Assembly: GCF_001425205.1 (NCBI RefSeq)
Contig: NZ_LMDW01000021.1
Coordinates: 164,021 to 228,020, forward strand
Reading direction: 5' to 3'
DNA: 64,000 nucleotides
Source of the DNA: Variovorax sp. Root411
GTDB taxonomy: Bacteria > Pseudomonadota > Gammaproteobacteria > Burkholderiales > Burkholderiaceae_C
The notes under the pieces were generated by a model. That model made no database searches. It saw nothing but the letters and a program-made list of their open reading frames with translations, and was not told the origin of the DNA. Shown piece by piece: positions 60,675 through 64,000 of the stretch. Positions within the stretch are counted from its first letter, which is position 1; the number at the start of each line of letters is the position of its first letter. The translations under genes and the position numbers were made by a program.

Positions 60675-60951
60675 AGGATGTCGACGATCTCGGGACCTGC
60701 TGGCGCGCATTCGGGCGTGGCGCAGGTCTGTTTCGCGTCATGCAACGCGTTGGCTGCCAGCCCCTGGATTTCGGGCATGGCGGCCTTCGGGAAAGTGCAT
60801 GCCGCGCATGCGTTGCGGAGCACGCCCGCCGTCCGGATCATCGCTGCTTCCGTCGTGAAGACGCGCGGGCCTCCAACGCCGGGATCTCGATGCGGCGTGC
60901 GCTGGAGACCCGTGCGCTTCTCTCCATCTGTTGCCCGTGCCGTTCAAACTC
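60675..60951. other. Gap between ArdC-like and prephenate dehydratase genes
   Basis: About 280 bases with no supported gene. A weak Ribosome-binding region precedes the dehydratase start and nothing else is evident. Confidence 0.5.
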
Positions 60952-61812
60952 ATGAAAACCCTTTCCCTTTGCGCTGTCACGATGGCCACGCTCGCCATGG
61001 GCGTCTCCTCGATCACCAGCGCCCAGATCGCCTACCTGGGACCGGCAGGCAGCTGGACCCACCAGGCCTGCATGGACCTGTTCGGCGACACGAATCTGGT
61101 CGCGCTCGACAGGCAGGCGCTCTTCAAGGCCCTGCGCGCGAAAACCGTGGCCAAGGCCTGCGTGCCCGCCACGACGTCGGTGGTGGGGGCCACGCCCTAT
61201 CTGGACGACGTGCTGGCGCTCGAGACCGTGCATGTGGTGGGCGAGTACCCGAAGGCACTGGGCTACAGCCTGCTGGTCAAGCCCGGCACCCGCAAGGAGG
61301 ACATCCGCACGGTGCTCGCGCACCCCGTGGCGCTGGAGGAGGTCAAGCCCTGGCTCGATCTGGAGATGCCGGACGTCGAACGCCAGCCGGCGGCCAGCGG
61401 CGGCGCTGCGGCGAAGTCGGTGGCGGAAGGGGCAGCGTCGGGCATGGCCGCCATGGGGCCACCCGGCGCGGCCCGCCTTTACGGCCTCACGTCGATCGTC
61501 AGCGGCATCGAGGAGGGGCCCCACAACACGACGCGCTGGTGGGTGCTGGGGCATGCGATCCCGGCACCCAGCGGCCATGACAAGACCACGCTGCTGCTGA
61601 CCGTCGACGAAGAAGGCTTTCAGCGATCGCTGCAGGCGCTTGCGCAGTCGGCCCGGGTACTGGCGGTCTACGAACGCCCGGGCAAGCAATCACTGGATGG
61701 GCACCGCTATGTCATCGACGTCGTGGGCCATGCCTCGCAGCCGGAAATCGCCAGGCTGCTGGCGGACCGTGCGGAGTTCCGGCTTCTCGGCTCCTATCCG
61801 AGGCGGTATTGA
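60952..61812 (+). CDS. Exported prephenate dehydratase with ACT domain (PheA type)
   Basis: A 286-residue protein with an N-terminal signal peptide (MKTLSLCAVTMATLAMGVSS, cleaved near TSAQ) placed before an otherwise canonical prephenate dehydratase. The catalytic fold begins I-A-Y-L-G-P-A-G-S-W-T-H and includes A-C-V-P-A-T-T-S and the substrate motif N-T-T-R-W-W-V-L-G. The C-terminal ACT domain starts K-T-T-L-L-L-T-V and ends F-R-L-L-G-S-Y-P. Housekeeping PheA is cytoplasmic, so the leader implies periplasmic activity, converting prephenate to phenylpyruvate outside the cytoplasm. It is the second such fold in the window. Confidence 0.85.
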   Translation: MKTLSLCAVTMATLAMGVSSITSAQIAYLGPAGSWTHQACMDLFGDTNLVALDRQALFKALRAKTVAKACVPATTSVVGATPYLDDVLALETVHVVGEYPKALGYSLLVKPGTRKEDIRTVLAHPVALEEVKPWLDLEMPDVERQPAASGGAAAKSVAEGAASGMAAMGPPGAARLYGLTSIVSGIEEGPHNTTRWWVLGHAIPAPSGHDKTTLLLTVDEEGFQRSLQALAQSARVLAVYERPGKQSLDGHRYVIDVVGHASQPEIARLLADRAEFRLLGSYPRRY

Positions 61813-61864
61813 ACGCGGGCGCGGCGCCGCAGCGCTTTGCGGGGAGTGGTCTGCCCGGCACCGG

Positions 61865-62002
61865 CTCGGCCGCAACCTAGCGGGCGCCGTCATCGGCGTG
61901 CGCAGTCAATGGAGCAAGCTGAGCTATGACATCTTCGTCGGCGCGCCCATCAGCAAGCCCGAGGGATACCGCACGGCGAGGGTCACGCTTGGGTTCAGGT
62001 AG
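61865..62002 (+). pseudogene. C-terminal fragment of a second TpsB/CdiB
   Basis: The last 45 codons of a TpsB barrel (LGRNLAGAVIGVRSQWSKLS through GYRTARVTLGFR and stop) remain. They align almost residue by residue with the end of the complete CdiB, where the same stretch reads LGRSLAGAVIGVRGQWTKLS. DNA identity between the two is high but not complete, so this is a diverged paralog remnant, not a recent copy. Confidence 0.85.
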
Positions 62003-62028
62003 ATCGGTATGGAAAACTCGGCGGGGGC

Positions 62029-62270
62029 GTGAGTGGGGCAGCGGTCGGCGGCGTGATGCGGCGGATGCGCGACTGCGGTCTCGATCCGAGCGGCTTTTCG
62101 GCGCACAGCTTGCGCTCAGGACTGGTCACTGCTGCAGCGAGAGCTGGCGTGCAAACTAGGCGATCCAGCGGCAAACGGGGCATCACTTGGAGAGCACGGT
62201 GCATCGCTACATCAAAAGGGGCTCTCGCCGTTCGAGCGGAATGCATTCGGCTCCTTCGCGGGGACGTAGA
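62029..62270 (+). pseudogene. Tyrosine recombinase (integrase) C-terminal remnant
   Basis: The first frame reads VGGVMRRMRDCGLDPSGFSA then HSLRSGLVTAAARAGVQ, the H-x-x-R box of tyrosine recombinases. Later frames give L-E-S-T-V-H-R-Y-I-K and then S-P-F-E-R-N-A-F-G-S-F-A-G-T before a stop. At least two frameshifts separate these blocks, and the catalytic Tyr in H-R-Y-I is out of frame. The remnant lies just left of the IS256 element and marks the edge of a former integrative element. Confidence 0.8.
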
Positions 62271-62369
62271 GGGTCCGACACGAGCAAGGACCGCCTGGTG
62301 GTCCTGGACGATCTCGAACGCCGGCGCTCAGCGTTGAACAGAGATGCGTTGATGGGCGAAAAATATCGA

Positions 62370-62377
62370 CCGGGAGG
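62370..62377. repeat. Left 8-bp target site duplication (CCGGGAGG)
   Basis: CCGGGAGG lies immediately outside the left end of the IS256 element and recurs exactly at 63839-63846 outside the right end. Confidence 0.75.
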
Positions 62378-63838
62378 GAGCCTGTCCTGATTTTTGTGTG
62401 CGAGGCATAGCATGACGACCAGGAGCATGTATGCCGATCAGCAAGACGAAGATGAAGAATGCGGCGATCGCGGCCAAGTCCGCGGCGCTGCCCAAGATTC
62501 CCAAGGAGCTGCTTGACCAGTTCGTGAGCGGGCCGATGACAGGCGAGGCGGTCAACGCCGCGTCGATGGCATTCAAGAAGGCGCTCATCGAGCGCGCCTT
62601 GGGCGCCGAACTCGGCCATCACCTGGGTTACCCGAACGGCACGGCCAAGCCCGAAGCCGTGAGCAACCAGCGCAACGGCAGCACTGGCAAGACCGTGTTG
62701 ACCGAAGACGGGCCGCTGCGCATTGACGTGCCGCGGGATCGGGATGCGAGCTTCGAGCCGCTGCTCATCGCCAAGCACGAGCGGCGATTCACTGGCTTCG
62801 ACGACAAGATCATCGCCATGTACGCGCGTGGCATGACCGTGCGCGAGGTGCAAGGCTTCCTGGCCGACCAGTACGGCGTGGAGGTGTCCCCCGAGTTCAT
62901 CAGCAGCGTCACCGACGCCGTGATGGCCGAGGTCGGCGCCTGGCAGGCCCGGCCCCTGGAGCCGATGTACCCGGTGGTGTTCTTCGACGCGCTGCGCGTG
63001 AAGATCCGAGAGGACGCGGTGGTGCGCAACAAGGCGATCTACCTGGCGCTGGGCGTGCTGCCCGACGGCACGCGCGACATCCTGGGGCTGTGGATCGAGG
63101 GCGCGGAAGGGGCGAAGTTCTGGATGAAGGTCTTCAACGACCTGAAGACGCGCGGCGTGGCCGACATCCTGATCGCCGTCACCGACGGCTTGAAGGGCAT
63201 GCCCGAGGCGCTGGGCGCGGTGTTCCCGGCCACGACGCTGCAGACGTGCATCGTGCACCTGATCAGGAACAGCCTGGACTACGCGAGCTGGAAGGACCGC
63301 AAACTGCTGGCCGCGGCGATCAAGCCGATCTACACGGCCCCGAGCGCCGAGGCCGCTCAGGCCGAACTGGAAGCCTTCGAACAGGGTCCGTGGGGCCGCA
63401 AGTTCCCCACCGTGGTGGCTGCGTGGCGTCGTGCCTGGGACCGGGTGATCCCGTTCTTCGCGTTCCCGCCAGCGGTGCGCCGGGTGATTTACACGACCAA
63501 CGCGATCGAGAGCATCAACGCGCGCCTCAGGAAGATCATCAAGTCGCGCGGGCACTTCCCCAGTGACGACGCGGCGACCAAGCTGATCTGGTTGGCGCTG
63601 CGCAACATCACGGCCGACTGGGGGCGCGCCGCGCACAACTGGAAGGAAGCGATGAATCAGTTCGCCATACTCTACGAGGAACGCTTCACGCAGGCGGCTC
63701 GCTCGCAGGGTTGAGCCATGAAATACATGGCCCAACCGGGGGCGCCTCCGGCGGCCTGGCAGGGGCCCACTGTTCAAAGAACTTCAAGCGAAGACGAATT
63801 CAGCAACCCGCCTCGAACACAGAAATTCGGACACTCCC
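62378..63838 (+). mobile_element. IS256-family insertion sequence, apparently intact
   Basis: The element is about 1461 bp with imperfect terminal inverted repeats of about 29 bp at 62378-62406 and 63810-63838 (shared blocks TGTCC and CGAGGC, and a common TGTGT). It encodes one transposase with all catalytic residues and is bordered by an 8-bp direct repeat, which is the usual duplication length for IS256. It therefore looks like a recent, potentially active insertion. Confidence 0.85.
62431..63714 (+). CDS. IS256-family transposase
   Basis: A 427-residue mutator-type transposase starting at ATG with AGGAG five bases upstream. The N-terminal half has the family features MAFKKALIERALGAELGHHL and RDRDASFEPLLIAKHERRFT. 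The DDE residues are visible as Asp in V-V-F-F-D-A-L-R-V-K, Asp in A-V-T-D-G-L-K-G and Glu in N-A-I-E-S-I-N-A-R-L-R-K. The C-terminal helix region contains W-x-x-A-M-N-Q-F-A-I. It is full length and intact, so it could move the flanking element. Confidence 0.95.
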   Translation: MPISKTKMKNAAIAAKSAALPKIPKELLDQFVSGPMTGEAVNAASMAFKKALIERALGAELGHHLGYPNGTAKPEAVSNQRNGSTGKTVLTEDGPLRIDVPRDRDASFEPLLIAKHERRFTGFDDKIIAMYARGMTVREVQGFLADQYGVEVSPEFISSVTDAVMAEVGAWQARPLEPMYPVVFFDALRVKIREDAVVRNKAIYLALGVLPDGTRDILGLWIEGAEGAKFWMKVFNDLKTRGVADILIAVTDGLKGMPEALGAVFPATTLQTCIVHLIRNSLDYASWKDRKLLAAAIKPIYTAPSAEAAQAELEAFEQGPWGRKFPTVVAAWRRAWDRVIPFFAFPPAVRRVIYTTNAIESINARLRKIIKSRGHFPSDDAATKLIWLALRNITADWGRAAHNWKEAMNQFAILYEERFTQAARSQG

Positions 63839-63846
63839 CCGGGAGG
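63839..63846. repeat. Right 8-bp target site duplication (CCGGGAGG)
   Basis: Exact copy of the left duplication, directly after the right inverted repeat of the IS256 element. The rest of the window to 64000 holds no supported gene; a short minus-strand frame ending RAWRVAFALLQHVTDITP near 63944 could be the tail of a gene running in from the right. Confidence 0.75.
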
Positions 63847-64000
63847 TCGCGCTGACCGGTACTGCCCTGAAGCCACAAGCCGCCATCGGGTGCGCCTGCT
63901 TCGTAATAGTCCGCTCGAGGCCGTGGTTGACGGCTGGGTGGTTTAAGGCGTGATGTCGGTGACGTGTTGAAGCAGAGCGAACGCCACGCGCCATGCGCGG

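Noticed and set aside
63944..64000. Minus-strand tail RAWRVAFALLQHVTDITP at the right edge, perhaps a transposase end
   Set aside because: Too short at the window edge to assign; only mentioned as a possibility.
1..64000. CRISPR arrays, tRNA and rRNA genes
   Set aside because: No regularly spaced direct repeats and no tRNA- or rRNA-like stretch were seen while reading the window; a covariance search would be decisive.

Overview
The window reads as a chromosomal segment of a high-GC betaproteobacterium of the Burkholderiales, most likely a Variovorax-like member of the Comamonadaceae. This is inferred from gene content: a Burkholderia-type contact-dependent inhibition (CDI) locus, a Bug/TctC-type solute receptor, an H-NS-like protein, dense c-di-GMP signalling and a two-Ku NHEJ set. 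No rRNA, tRNA or CRISPR array was seen.

Layout. 1-3118: 3' part of a classical autotransporter. 3374-5874: MarR regulator and a tannase/feruloyl-esterase lipoprotein. 6038-12514: tripartite RND efflux system (outer-membrane factor divergent from a TetR gene, then adaptor and pump), with two matching 24-bp operators. 12554-14306: short-chain dehydrogenase and LysR regulator, followed by a decayed GNAT gene. 14649-20518: c-di-GMP block (GAF-EAL protein, histidine kinase, REC-PAS-GGDEF-EAL response regulator). 20774-22922: small hypothetical gene, YbhN-like and YetF/DUF421 membrane proteins, DUF3606 gene. 23236-29436: NHEJ island with two Ku genes, a three-domain LigD, a single-domain response regulator and a MerR-HTH/TPR protein. 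29915-35046: mostly uncharacterised envelope genes, including a membrane-anchored retropepsin-like fusion, ending in a DUF1963 gene cut by insertion-sequence debris. 35472-37004: sensory diguanylate cyclase.

37794-50652 is the most interesting part: a complete A-I-O-B CDI locus. It has a 3098-residue two-partner-secretion exoprotein with a VMNN/cysteine-rich boundary and an unrecognised, AT-richer C-terminal domain, an adjacent membrane-anchored candidate immunity protein, two lipoproteins and the TpsB transporter. Accessory genes follow (lipoprotein, AP2-like fragment, SUKH/SMI1-TPR protein).

54156-56351: Bug receptor, chorismate mutase and a prephenate-dehydratase/BacA-like protein in one operon. 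56400-64000 is a mobile-element scar zone: IS5 remnant, H-NS, frameshifted DUF2958, ArdC-like antirestriction protein, an exported prephenate dehydratase, the last 45 codons of a second TpsB, a broken integrase end and an intact IS256-family element with 8-bp target duplications.
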